Source of the DNA: Winogradskyella eckloniae
GTDB lineage: Bacteria > Bacteroidota > Bacteroidia > Flavobacteriales > Flavobacteriaceae
NCBI RefSeq assembly: GCF_013249045.1
Contig: NZ_JABRWP010000006.1
Span: forward strand, 124,001-188,000
Reading direction: 5' to 3'
DNA length: 64,000 bases
Below, piece by piece: positions 42,779-51,340 of the stretch (position 1 is its first letter; each line of letters starts with the position of its first letter). A program made the position numbers and the translations under genes. The notes under the pieces were generated by a model. The model was not told the origin of the DNA and did no database searches. It was given only the letters and a program-made list of their open reading frames with translations.

Positions 42779-43804
42779 ATGGATAATCCGCTAATAAGAC
42801 TATATAGATCTAAGATTTACACGGCAATAATGATGTTAGTGATTTTGCTAACAGTTGGTGTATGTGGTTATAGATTTATCTCAGATTATGATTGGTTAGA
42901 TGCTATTTACATGACTGTAATAACCGTTACTACTGTTGGTTTTGCAGAAGTAAATCCGTTAGATACGCAATCTAAAATATTTACCATATTTTTAATTTTG
43001 GCGAGTGTAGTCATTGTAGGTTATGCAATTTCTATTATTACTGAATTTATACTTAGTAAAAATAATTTTGAAGACATAAAACAACGTAAAATGCAAAAGA
43101 AAATTGATGCCATGACAAATCATATTATCATTTGTGGTTTTGGTCGAAATGGAAAACAAGCTGCGAGAAAGCTAGAAGATTATAATAAACCTTATGTCGT
43201 TATAGAACGCGATAAGGATATTATAAATAAATTACAAGAAGACGCTATTCCTTATGTTTTTGGAAATGCCAATGAAGATGAAGTGTTAAGTGAAGCTGGC
43301 ATTGGTAAAGCCAATACATTAATAAGTGCTTTACCGAGTGATGCAGATAATTTGTTTGTGGTTTTGTCAGCCAGACAGATCAACAAACAATTAAAAATTA
43401 TAAGTAGAGCATCTCAAGAAACATCCTATAATAAACTAAAATTAGCAGGTGCTAATAATGTCATATTACCAGATAAAATTGGTGGTGATCATATGGCTTC
43501 CTTGGTTGTGATTCCAGATTTAGTAGAATTTATTGATAACCTTGGCATTGTAGGTGAACGTAACATTAACATCGAAGAAGTACAAGTAGAGCAACTATAT
43601 AATATTAATGAGGTTAAGACGATTAGGGAGTTAGATCTTCGAAAAAAATCGGGTTGTACAGTTATTGGTTTTAAGGATGATAAAGGTGAATATATTGTAA
43701 ATCCGGAAGCTGATACAAAACTCATTCCAGGTTCTAAAGTAATTGTTTTAGGGCGTCCCGAACAGATCAGAAAATTGAATTTAGAATTCAATATTGGTCA
43801 ATAG
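42779..43804 (+). CDS. RCK-domain potassium channel with altered filter (TVGFA)
   Basis: 341 residues. Two membrane helices around residues 13-35 and 65-90 flank a pore loop with ITVTTVGFAEV; the filter residues T52-V53-G54-F55-A56 replace the usual TVGYG. Then a Rossmann RCK/TrkA-N domain (HIIICGFGRNGKQAARKLE, YVVIERDKD, VFGNANEDEVL, ISALPSDADNLFVVLSAR) and a TrkA-C domain with VIVLGRPEQI at the end. The layout is that of MthK/GsuK-type channels, tetrameric and gated by ligand binding to RCK. The Ala at the position of the second filter Gly (codon 42944-42946) is unusual. Operon with the PspC and DUF2851 genes. Confidence 0.85.
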   Translation: MDNPLIRLYRSKIYTAIMMLVILLTVGVCGYRFISDYDWLDAIYMTVITVTTVGFAEVNPLDTQSKIFTIFLILASVVIVGYAISIITEFILSKNNFEDIKQRKMQKKIDAMTNHIIICGFGRNGKQAARKLEDYNKPYVVIERDKDIINKLQEDAIPYVFGNANEDEVLSEAGIGKANTLISALPSDADNLFVVLSARQINKQLKIISRASQETSYNKLKLAGANNVILPDKIGGDHMASLVVIPDLVEFIDNLGIVGERNINIEEVQVEQLYNINEVKTIRELDLRKKSGCTVIGFKDDKGEYIVNPEADTKLIPGSKVIVLGRPEQIRKLNLEFNIGQ

Positions 43805-43897
43805 ATGCAACCATTTTAACTAAATAGACTTTAAAAACTCAATAATTTTTAGCATCTTGTCAACTTTAATCACAAAACTAACTAACAACTCTTACAC

Positions 43898-45487
43898 ATG
43901 AAGAAATATCTTCTATCAATTTTTGCCCTTATATTACCATTATTAAACATTGCTCAAGAAGCCCAAGAAGTAGGTATTGATCAAAAAATAGACGACGCTT
44001 TTGAAAGTGCCACTGGTTGGTTTGTACGCGCAATATTTTACCAGATTGATTTTGGAGGAGGCGTAAAAGTATTTTGGGTATTGTTTCCATTAATTTTAGG
44101 TGCATTATACTTTACCATTTATTTTAAGTTTATAAATTTTAAAGGCTTTTTTACTTCAGTAAATATCGTAAGAGGAAAATATGATGATATAGATCATCAT
44201 GAATCTTTAATTGGTGCAGGTGACTCAACACCAGGTGGCGATAATATTGAAACCATTGCTATAGAAGATCACGAAGGAGAAGTGTCTCACTTTCAAGCTT
44301 TAACAGCAGCATTGTCTGCAACCGTAGGTTTAGGAAATATTGCAGGTGTCGCTATTGCAGTATCAATTGGTGGAGCTGGTGCAACATTTTGGATGATCAT
44401 AGCCGGTTTTCTAGGTATGGCCTCTAAATTTGTGGAATGTACATTAGGTGTAAAATATAGAGATATTTCAGAAGACGGAACCGTATTTGGTGGACCAATG
44501 TATTATCTAACCAAAGGTTTAAATTCTAAAGGATTAGGTGGTTTAGGAAAAGTATTAGCCGCAGTTTTCGCAGTATTTGTAATTGGTGGCTCATTTGGAG
44601 GCGGAAACATGTTTCAAGTCAACCAAGCTGCTCAATTATTTGAGCATATGACAGGAGGCGAAGAATCGTTTATAAATGGATACCGTTGGGTATTTGGTTT
44701 GGTGATGGCGATTCTTGTTGGTATCGTAATTATTGGTGGTATAAAGAAAATCGCGAAAGTTACTGATAAGATTGTACCATTTATGGTTGCCATTTATGTA
44801 GCTGCTTCACTTTTTGTAATCTTTGCGAACTTTAGCATGGTTGGAGATGCATTCATACAAATATTTAATGGAGCATTTAGTCCAGAAGGTGTAGCAGGTG
44901 GAGCAATTGGTGTTTTAGTACAAGGATTTAGAAGAGCAGCTTTTTCAAATGAAGCTGGTGTTGGGTCAGCGTCTATTGCACATTCAGCTGTAAAAACAAA
45001 ATATGCCGCATCGGAAGGTATGGTAGCGTTATTAGAACCATTTATTGATACAGTTGTAGTTTGTACAATGACTGCTTTAGTATTGGTTATTACAGGTAAT
45101 GTAACTTCAGCAAATGCAGGTTTAAATGATGCTGAAGCTATTTTATTAACGTCTGGTGCATTTGAGTCTGTTATCTCATGGTTCCCATATGTTTTAACAG
45201 TGGCTGTAGTATTATTTGCATTTAGTACTATGATTTCTTGGTCATACTATGGTTACCAAGGTTGGGCTTATTTATTCGGAAGATCTAAAAATACAGAATA
45301 CATTTATAAAGTGCTATTTTGTTTATTTGTTATCGTAGGAGCATCAATTAGTTTAGGTTCAGTTATTGGATTCTCAGACGCCATGATTTTTGCTATGATG
45401 GTACCTAATATGGTAGGTTTAGTGATTCTTGCACCAAAAGTAAAGGAAGAATTAAGTAAATTTATGAAGGCTATTAAAGCGAAATAA
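43898..45487 (+). CDS. alanine/glycine:cation symporter family (AGCS)
   Basis: 529 residues with an N-terminal hydrophobic segment (LLSIFALILPLLNIAQ) followed by about ten membrane helices. Family signature region: HFQALTAALSATVGLGNIAGVAIAVSIGGAGATFW; later FRRAAFSNEAGVGSASIAHSAVKT and TMISWSYYGYQGWAYLFG. AGCS proteins import alanine or glycine with sodium. The first 100 residues, with an acidic loop near 105-130, are longer than in many members. A stand-alone gene 90 bases after the channel gene; no promoter match found by eye. Confidence 0.9.
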   Translation: MKKYLLSIFALILPLLNIAQEAQEVGIDQKIDDAFESATGWFVRAIFYQIDFGGGVKVFWVLFPLILGALYFTIYFKFINFKGFFTSVNIVRGKYDDIDHHESLIGAGDSTPGGDNIETIAIEDHEGEVSHFQALTAALSATVGLGNIAGVAIAVSIGGAGATFWMIIAGFLGMASKFVECTLGVKYRDISEDGTVFGGPMYYLTKGLNSKGLGGLGKVLAAVFAVFVIGGSFGGGNMFQVNQAAQLFEHMTGGEESFINGYRWVFGLVMAILVGIVIIGGIKKIAKVTDKIVPFMVAIYVAASLFVIFANFSMVGDAFIQIFNGAFSPEGVAGGAIGVLVQGFRRAAFSNEAGVGSASIAHSAVKTKYAASEGMVALLEPFIDTVVVCTMTALVLVITGNVTSANAGLNDAEAILLTSGAFESVISWFPYVLTVAVVLFAFSTMISWSYYGYQGWAYLFGRSKNTEYIYKVLFCLFVIVGASISLGSVIGFSDAMIFAMMVPNMVGLVILAPKVKEELSKFMKAIKAK

Positions 45488-45515
45488 GCCTTACAAATAT
45501 TAATTTCAAAATATT

Positions 45516-46403
45516 ATGAAATCCCATTTCCAGTTTACTAATCAACAACGGAATGGGGTTTTTTTGTTGTTGGCATTGATTGTAATTATTCAATGTCTTT
45601 ATTGGTTTGTTCCTAATATTTTTTTTAACACCTCAGATGATAGCATAAAGAACAATACTAAACTTGATGAATTTAGAAAAGAAGTAGATGCTTTACGTTT
45701 GGTTGAAATGGAGAATAAGAAACCAAAAATTTATCCTTTCAATCCTAATTATATAACAGACTATAAAGGCTATTCTTTAGGAATGTCTAATGAAGAAATT
45801 GATAGGTTACATCAATTTAGGGCAACCAATCAATGGGTTAATTCTGCCAAAGATTTTCAGAACGTGACTAAAGTTTCAGATTCGTTTTTAGCTAAAATTT
45901 CGCCTTATTTTAAATTTCCAGAATGGATTTCTAACCCAAAACCAAAGTCTCAAGGTTATAATAATTCATATTCAAAAGCTTCAACACCGAAATCATATAA
46001 TCAAAAGATTGATTTAAATATTGCTTCAGCGAACCAATTGCGAAAAGTTTATGGTGTAGGTGAAAAATTGTCTGAACGGATTATTAAATATCGAAATAAA
46101 TTTAGTGGAGGATTTATTTCAGATATTCAGTTAAACGAAATATATGGTTTAGAACAAGAAGTGATTGAGCGCATTAAAAATGATTTTACAGTAAAGACAC
46201 CAAGAGCTATTCAAACCTATAATTTAAATACTGCAACTAGAGATCAGTTAGTCACAATTCAGTATATAGATTATGAAATTGCGAACAATATTATTGAAGA
46301 AAGAACACTTAGGGGTGGCTTTAATGCGATAGAAGATTTACTAAAGGTAGAAGATTTTCCTATCAAAAAATACGAGATAATTAAACTATATTTGCAGCTC
46401 TAA
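45516..46403 (+). CDS. ComEA-like helix-hairpin-helix protein
   Basis: 295 residues. One membrane helix near residues 12-32 (NGVFLLLALIVIIQCLYWFV) anchors the protein, then a charged linker and two helix-hairpin-helix regions: IDLNIASANQLRKVYGVGEKLSERIIKYR (about residue 165-195) and YNLNTATRDQLVTIQYIDYEIANNII. Both resemble the ComEA DNA-binding repeat. ComEA binds incoming DNA in natural transformation; related proteins in this phylum are of unknown use. 28 bases after the symporter gene and 12 bases before the acyl-CoA dehydrogenase gene. Confidence 0.8.
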   Translation: MKSHFQFTNQQRNGVFLLLALIVIIQCLYWFVPNIFFNTSDDSIKNNTKLDEFRKEVDALRLVEMENKKPKIYPFNPNYITDYKGYSLGMSNEEIDRLHQFRATNQWVNSAKDFQNVTKVSDSFLAKISPYFKFPEWISNPKPKSQGYNNSYSKASTPKSYNQKIDLNIASANQLRKVYGVGEKLSERIIKYRNKFSGGFISDIQLNEIYGLEQEVIERIKNDFTVKTPRAIQTYNLNTATRDQLVTIQYIDYEIANNIIEERTLRGGFNAIEDLLKVEDFPIKKYEIIKLYLQL

Positions 46404-46415
46404 AAACAACAATGT

Positions 46416-47582
46416 ATGTCTGACTTATATTTTACTGAAGAACACAATCTATTTAGATCTAGTCTTAGAGATTTTTTAAATAAAGAGGTTGTGCCTCATA
46501 TTGATAAATGGGAAGAAACTGGTCATATTGAACGTTTCATCTGGAAGAAATTTGGAGATATGGGTTACTTTGGTTTAGCGACACCAGAAAATTATGGTGG
46601 ATTAGATTTAGATTTGTTTTACACGGTTATTTTCTTAGAAGAATTGCAACGAATTAATTCTGGTGGTTTTGCAGCAGCCATGTGGGCACATGCTTATTTG
46701 GCAATGACACATTTAAATAAAGAAGGGAATCATGAGCAAAAAGAAAAATATTTAACACCAAGTGCGCTAGGTGATGCTATTGGTTGTTTATGTATTACGG
46801 AACCATTTGGTGGAAGTGATGTTGCTGGTATGAGAACTACAGCTGTTAGAGAAGGAGATACATATAAAATAAATGGATCTAAAACATTTATTACAAACGG
46901 AGTTTATAGTGACTATTTAATTGTTGCGGCTAAGACAAGCCCTGACCTCGGAAATAAAGGTATAAGCATTTTTGTAATGGATAGAAATACACCAGGTATT
47001 TCAGCTACAAAATTAGATAAACTAGGATGGAGAGCATCGGATACTGGTGAAATTGCATTTGATAATGTTGAGATTCCTGCAGCAAATTTAATGGGTGAAG
47101 AAAATCAAGGTTTTCCTTATATAATGCAACATTTTGCTCTTGAACGATTAATTATGGCGGTGAATGCGCATGCTAGAGCACAGTATGCTTTAGAATATGC
47201 TAAACAATATATGAGTGAACGTACTGCTTTTGGTAGAACAATTGATAAATTCCAAGCATTAAGACATACATACGCAGATTGTGAAACTCAGATGGAGATT
47301 TGTAAGCAATTTAATTATTACGTAACCAAGCGTCTAGATTTAGGCGACTATGTTGTAAAAGAAGCCACGATGGCGAAATTGCAATCTACAAAAATGGCAG
47401 ATGATGTCATTTACCAATGTCTTCAGTTTTTAGGTGGTTATGGATATATGGAAGAATATCCATTAGCACGTATGGCTAGAGATAGTCGCCTAGGTCCAAT
47501 TGGTGGTGGAACATCTGAGATTCTTAAAGAGATAATTGCAAAAATGGTTATTGATAATAAAGATTATAAGCCCGCGACCTAA
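46416..47582 (+). CDS. acyl-CoA dehydrogenase, long-chain/isovaleryl type
   Basis: 388 residues. FAD-binding acyl-CoA dehydrogenase with the LCITEPFGGSDVAGMRTTAV loop, KINGSKTFITNG, LDKLGWRASDTGEIAFDNVEIP and LGGYGYMEEYPLARMARDSRL. The usual catalytic Glu of medium-chain enzymes in an IYEGT motif is missing: here it reads IGGGTSEI. Instead FALERLIMAVNAHARAQ carries a Glu at the position used by long-chain and isovaleryl-CoA dehydrogenases. So it oxidises an acyl-CoA at C2-C3; chain length cannot be set. Last gene before a terminator and adjacent to no other beta-oxidation gene. Confidence 0.9.
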   Translation: MSDLYFTEEHNLFRSSLRDFLNKEVVPHIDKWEETGHIERFIWKKFGDMGYFGLATPENYGGLDLDLFYTVIFLEELQRINSGGFAAAMWAHAYLAMTHLNKEGNHEQKEKYLTPSALGDAIGCLCITEPFGGSDVAGMRTTAVREGDTYKINGSKTFITNGVYSDYLIVAAKTSPDLGNKGISIFVMDRNTPGISATKLDKLGWRASDTGEIAFDNVEIPAANLMGEENQGFPYIMQHFALERLIMAVNAHARAQYALEYAKQYMSERTAFGRTIDKFQALRHTYADCETQMEICKQFNYYVTKRLDLGDYVVKEATMAKLQSTKMADDVIYQCLQFLGGYGYMEEYPLARMARDSRLGPIGGGTSEILKEIIAKMVIDNKDYKPAT

Positions 47583-47660
47583 TATATTGTATTCCATATA
47601 TGGCGCTTAAAATAGATCTTTAGAAGCGCGTAAAAATTAAATTAAGAATTCTTAAAAATT

Positions 47661-47692
47661 AAAACCTATCAAAATTATGATAGGTTTTTTAT
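47661..47692 (+). terminator. Rho-independent terminator
   Basis: AAAACCTATCA / TGATAGGTTTT, perfect 11-bp stem with loop AAATTA, then T-rich tail. Separates the dehydrogenase gene from the amylase gene. Confidence 0.85.
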
Positions 47693-47733
47693 TGTATTCG
47701 TATTTTGTGTATATATTATTTATGAATTTATTA

Positions 47734-47753
47734 ACACGAAAACGTTTTCGTGT
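47734..47753. promoter_or_regulatory. LacI-type palindromic operator before the alpha-amylase gene
   Basis: ACACGAAAACGTTTTCGTGT is a perfect 20-base palindrome with a central CG, the hallmark of LacI-family operators, placed 62 bases before the ATG at 47816. A near -7 sequence TATTTTG at 47701-47707 lies 26 bases upstream. No LacI-family gene is in the window. Confidence 0.75.
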
Positions 47754-47815
47754 GTATTTGTGTTTTGTTCAACTTTAATATTTCATTAGTTTTAAGAACA
47801 ACTAAATTAATAACT

Positions 47816-49192
47816 ATGAAATATTTTAAACTTTTTGGATTAGCGTGCTTAGTCCTATGTTGTTTTCATTGTAGTCAAGATGAAATTACTACAGAAAACG
47901 AATCAATTCAGCCAACTAAAGTCACTGTTGCTACTGCAAAAAACGGATTAAAACCAATAGGAACAGGTGTTATGATGCAAGCTTTTTATTGGGATGTTCC
48001 TGCAGGAGGAACGTGGTGGAATACCGTAAACTCAAAAGTAGCGGCTTGGAGTACTGCCGGAATCGATGCCATCTGGGTGCCGCCAGCTTCAAAAGCGCAG
48101 AATGGTCCATTTTCAATGGGTTATGATCCTTTTGATTATTATGATTTTGGAGAATACAATCAAATGGGTAGTGTTGAAACACGTTTTGGCTCTAGAACAG
48201 AGTTAATAAATATGATAAACACGGCACATCAAAATGGCCTTAGTGTTATTGCAGATATTGTGATAAACCATAATAGTGGAGGAGCTAGTGAGTCAAATCC
48301 GTATGCTGGTGGAAATACCTGGACGGATTTTAATCCTATGTCAGGATTATTCTACAGATCAGCAACTGATTTTCATCCAAACAATATTCAAAATAATGAT
48401 AGTGGTGCATTTGGCGGTTTTCCAGATTTATCACATAACCAAACTTATGTGCAAGATTGGTTATGGAAAAACTCAAATAGTGTGGCTAAATATTACAGAG
48501 ATGTCATAGGCTTTGATGGCTGGCGTTTTGACTATGTTAAAGGATTTGATCCATGGGTAGTAAAAGCATGGAAAGACGAAGTAGGTGGGTTTTCTGTGGG
48601 TGAATTATGGGATAGTAATGTATCGTTATTAAATTCTTGGACGAGCTCTGCTGAGGCTAGTGCTTTTGATTTTGCCTGTTATTATAAGATGAAAGATGCA
48701 TTTATGGGTAATAATTTAAATGCCTTAAATGATGATATGTTATGGAAGCAAAATGCATCTAGAGCAGTGACATTTGTTACCAATCATGATACAGATGAAA
48801 TAATTAATAATAAAATTTTGGCTTATGCATATATATTAACACATGAAGGTTATCCTACTATTTTTTACAAAGATTATGAAGAGTGGTTAAATAAAGAACG
48901 TCTTAATAATTTAATATGGATACACAATAATTTAGCTGGCGGATCTACTCAAATATTGCATGTAGACACAGATGAATATATCGCTAAACGAAATGGTTAT
49001 AATAATTCTGGTTTGGTAGTATACATTAATAATTCTAACTCATGGCAAGAAAGATGGATAGAAACCAATTGGTCTAGCACCAAAATTAAGGATTACACAG
49101 GGCATTCTAATTGGGAGCCTACAACTCAATCTGGTAAATGGGTGAAAATTCAGGCACCACCTAAGAGTTACTCTGTTTGGTCTGTAAAGTAA
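47816..49192 (+). CDS. secreted GH13 alpha-amylase
   Basis: 458 residues from the ATG at 47816; a longer frame begins at 47750 but overlaps the operator and spoils the signal peptide. An N-terminal hydrophobic segment with several Cys (LVLCCFHC) marks a lipoprotein-like export signal. GH13 regions: I, DIVINH (about 147-152); II, GWRFDYVKGF with nucleophile Asp near 239; III, GELWD with acid/base Glu near 263; IV, VTNHDTDE with Asp near 325. Hydrolyses alpha-1,4-glucan outside the cytoplasm. C-terminal all-beta domain C follows. No SusC/SusD genes are next to it, so it is an orphan enzyme under a LacI-type site. Confidence 0.92.
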   Translation: MKYFKLFGLACLVLCCFHCSQDEITTENESIQPTKVTVATAKNGLKPIGTGVMMQAFYWDVPAGGTWWNTVNSKVAAWSTAGIDAIWVPPASKAQNGPFSMGYDPFDYYDFGEYNQMGSVETRFGSRTELINMINTAHQNGLSVIADIVINHNSGGASESNPYAGGNTWTDFNPMSGLFYRSATDFHPNNIQNNDSGAFGGFPDLSHNQTYVQDWLWKNSNSVAKYYRDVIGFDGWRFDYVKGFDPWVVKAWKDEVGGFSVGELWDSNVSLLNSWTSSAEASAFDFACYYKMKDAFMGNNLNALNDDMLWKQNASRAVTFVTNHDTDEIINNKILAYAYILTHEGYPTIFYKDYEEWLNKERLNNLIWIHNNLAGGSTQILHVDTDEYIAKRNGYNNSGLVVYINNSNSWQERWIETNWSSTKIKDYTGHSNWEPTTQSGKWVKIQAPPKSYSVWSVK

Positions 49193-49212
49193 TTTTTATG
49201 TAAAATGAGACT

Positions 49213-49244
49213 AAATCCTACTTTTTAAAGTAGGATTTTTTTTT
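49213..49244 (+). terminator. Rho-independent terminator after the amylase gene
   Basis: AAATCCTAC / GTAGGATTT (extendable to 12 bp), followed by eight or nine T residues. Confidence 0.85.
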
Positions 49245-49305
49245 GAACATAACTTTATATTTATGATAACTAATGGCTATATTTAAGTTTTGGTAAACAA
49301 ATTAG

Positions 49306-50196
49306 ATGAGCATTCAAGCATTTTCAGATTATTTATTATTAGAAAAAAAATATTCAGAGCATACTGTACTAGCATACACAAGAGATATCGAAAATTTTCA
49401 AAAGTTTTTAGTGCAACAACAGTATACCAATGATGTATCAAAGGTAAATTATTTTGAAATCAGGCAGTGGATAATTGCATTGGTAGATCAAAACATAACC
49501 AACAGATCAATAAATAGAAAAATATCTTCTTTAAATAGTTACTTTAAATTTTTATTAAAGACGGAAGAAATAAAGTTAAATCCGTTAAAACAACATAAGG
49601 CATTAAAGGTTGGTAAAAAAGTGCAATTACCGTTTTCAGAAAAAGAATTACTAACCGTTTTAGAAAGTACAATTAAGGTTGTTGATTTTGAAACTGCCAG
49701 AAACCATTTTATAATAGAATTGTTTTATGCCACAGGTATTAGAAGAATAGAACTTGTAAAGTTAAAAATAAGTGATATTGATAGAAGTAATGGTTTAATA
49801 AAAGTGTTGGGAAAACGAAATAAAGAAAGATATATTCCGTTAATAGAATCACTGCGCATATCATATAATAGATATATAGAATATCGAAATAACTTACCTG
49901 TCGTTATAGATGATGAGATGTTATTTTTAACTAAAGATGGTCTTAAAATTTACGAAAAACTTGTTTACAGAATAATAAATAAGTATTTTAGTGAAGCATC
50001 TACGAAATCAAAATGTAGCCCTCATGTATTAAGACATTCGTTTGCAACGCACTTGTTAAACCAAGGGGCAGATTTAAATACGGTTAAAGAACTACTAGGG
50101 CATGCCAGTTTAGCATCCACACAAGTATATACACATAGTAGTATAACAGATTTAAAAAAAGTGCATTCAAATTCACATCCGCGAAATCAAAAATAA
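49306..50196 (+). CDS. xerC: tyrosine recombinase, XerC type
   Basis: 296 residues. N-terminal SAM-like DNA-binding domain with MSIQAFSDYLLLEKKYSEHTV and INRKISSLNSYFKFL; catalytic domain with the Arg in ATGIRRIELVKLKISDI (about residue 146), the SPHVLRHSFATHLL box (His and Arg), and LLGHASLASTQVYTHS with the final His and the Tyr nucleophile. Length and motifs fit XerC/XerD chromosome-dimer recombinases rather than a phage integrase. No att site, tRNA or cargo lies next to it, which supports a housekeeping role. Followed 84 bases later by the hpf gene. Confidence 0.88.
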   Translation: MSIQAFSDYLLLEKKYSEHTVLAYTRDIENFQKFLVQQQYTNDVSKVNYFEIRQWIIALVDQNITNRSINRKISSLNSYFKFLLKTEEIKLNPLKQHKALKVGKKVQLPFSEKELLTVLESTIKVVDFETARNHFIIELFYATGIRRIELVKLKISDIDRSNGLIKVLGKRNKERYIPLIESLRISYNRYIEYRNNLPVVIDDEMLFLTKDGLKIYEKLVYRIINKYFSEASTKSKCSPHVLRHSFATHLLNQGADLNTVKELLGHASLASTQVYTHSSITDLKKVHSNSHPRNQK

Positions 50197-50279
50197 GTTG
50201 GGTTTGAATGTCTTAAGATCAAAAAATATAGAAAAGATAATTTGTAGTTATTATAGATGTTTAATTTAAATTAAGATAT

Positions 50280-50582
50280 ATGAAAGTAAACACCCAATCC
50301 GTTAATTTTACGGCAGATAGTTCGTTAATAGATTTTATTCAAAAAAAAATGGATAAATTAGATATGTATTATGATAAAATTATTCAATCAGATGTCTATT
50401 TAAAAGTGGAGAATACAAGTGATAAAGAAAATAAAATTTTTGAAGTAAAAGTCAGTGTACCAGGCGATAGTTTCGTGGTTAAGAAACAATGTAAATCGTT
50501 TGAAGAAGGGGCAGACGCTGCTATTGCATCCTTAGGAAGGCAAATAAAAAAGAGAAAAGAAAAACTAAGAGCACATAGTTAG
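50280..50582 (+). CDS. hpf: ribosome hibernation-promoting factor (short HPF/RaiA)
   Basis: 100 residues, the short form without the dimerising C-terminal domain. Pattern MKVNTQSVNFTADSSLIDFIQKKMDKLDMYYDKI, then FEVKVSVPGDSFVVKKQCKSFEEGADAAIASLGRQIKKRKEKL is that of YfiA/HPF proteins, which bind the 30S A and P sites in slow growth and block translation. Located between xerC and the tRNA/tuf block. Ends just before the promoter-terminator overlap at 50605-50664. Confidence 0.9.
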   Translation: MKVNTQSVNFTADSSLIDFIQKKMDKLDMYYDKIIQSDVYLKVENTSDKENKIFEVKVSVPGDSFVVKKQCKSFEEGADAAIASLGRQIKKRKEKLRAHS

Positions 50583-50604
50583 ATAAAATTTTTTTAAAAA
50601 ATGT

Positions 50605-50634
50605 TTTGAATAATTAAATAAAGTCTTACATTTG
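50605..50634 (+). promoter_or_regulatory. strong Bacteroidota promoter for the tRNA-tuf operon
   Basis: TTTG at 50605-50608, 18 bases, then TACATTTG at 50627-50634: a complete match to the -33/-7 consensus TTTG-N17-23-TAnnTTTG. Predicted start is near 50641, about 57 bases before tRNA-Thr. Confidence 0.75.
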
Positions 50635-50635
50635 C

Positions 50636-50663
50636 AGTCCGTTAGAAATAGCGGACTTTTTTT
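50636..50663 (+). terminator. terminator hairpin overlapping the promoter
   Basis: AGTCCG-TTAGAAATAG-CGGACT followed by seven T residues. It can end transcripts coming from hpf. RNA starting at the promoter just upstream would begin inside the hairpin and so could not fold it. Confidence 0.7.
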
Positions 50664-50697
50664 AAGTCTAATTTTGGCGTAAAAAAAGTAAGAAAAA

Positions 50698-50771
50698 GCC
50701 GATGTAGCTCAGCTGGCTAGAGCAGCTGATTTGTAATCAGCAGGTCGTGGGTTCGAGTCCCTCCATCGGCT
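50698..50771 (+). tRNA. tRNA-Thr (anticodon TGT)
   Basis: 74 bases with a 7-bp acceptor stem GCCGATG/CATCGGC, D-arm GTAGCTCAGCTGG, anticodon stem-loop CTGAT-TTGTAAT-CAG(read as loop TTTGTAA), and T-arm GTGGGTTCGAGTCC. CCA is not encoded. Anticodon TGT reads ACA. Confidence 0.95.
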
Positions 50772-50845
50772 CTAAAAAAAGTTTAATTTTTTAGCTTGAA
50801 AAAGAATTAAACGATTTGTAAATTGAAATTTTGAATTTAATTTTT

Positions 50846-50927
<82 letters not shown>

Positions 50928-51055
50928 CAATTTTATTTTATGGTTAAAAAAGTGTACTTTTGCAAAACCATTTAAAATAGAAGAATAGATTTTTTTAAAT
51001 CTATGAGTAAATTGAAATGTTGATTACCATTCAGAATGTAATAATTCTGATAAAT

Positions 51056-51128
51056 GCGAGAGTAGCTCAGTTGGTAGAGCGTCAGCCTTCCAAGCTGAAT
51101 GTCGCCGGTTCGAACCCGGTCTCTCGCT
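51056..51128 (+). tRNA. tRNA-Gly (anticodon TCC)
   Basis: 73 bases; acceptor GCGAGAG/CTCTCGC, D-arm GTAGCTCAGTTGGTAGAGC, anticodon loop CTTCCAA in stem TCAGC/GCTGA, T-arm CCGGTTCGAACCCGG. Confidence 0.95.
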
Positions 51129-51196
51129 CTAAAATTTACGAGTTAAGATTTAGACTTTTATATCGTAATTCGAAAATCGGCTATCGTAAGTGAAAA

Positions 51197-51268
51197 GCCG
51201 GTGTAGCTCAGGGGTAGAGCGTTTCCTTGGTAAGGAAGAGGTCACGAGTTCAAATCTCGTCATTGGCT
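51197..51268 (+). tRNA. tRNA-Thr (anticodon GGT)
   Basis: 72 bases; acceptor GCCGGTG/CATTGGC with two G-U pairs, anticodon loop TTGGTAA, T-arm ACGAGTTCAAATCTCGT. Second threonine tRNA in the same cluster, reading ACC and ACT. Confidence 0.93.
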
Positions 51269-51340
51269 CTTTTTTCTAAGTGCAAATTAGAATTAAACAA
51301 TTGAACACTAATATTAAATTAAGAATAAAATAAATTAAAC

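Noticed and set aside
47750-47815. N-terminal extension of the amylase
   Set aside because: It begins inside the operator palindrome and would place the signal peptide internally.
49306-50196. Tyrosine recombinase as an integrase of a mobile element
   Set aside because: Length and motifs fit XerC, and no att repeats, phage genes or atypical neighbours are seen; the tRNA genes nearby are intact.
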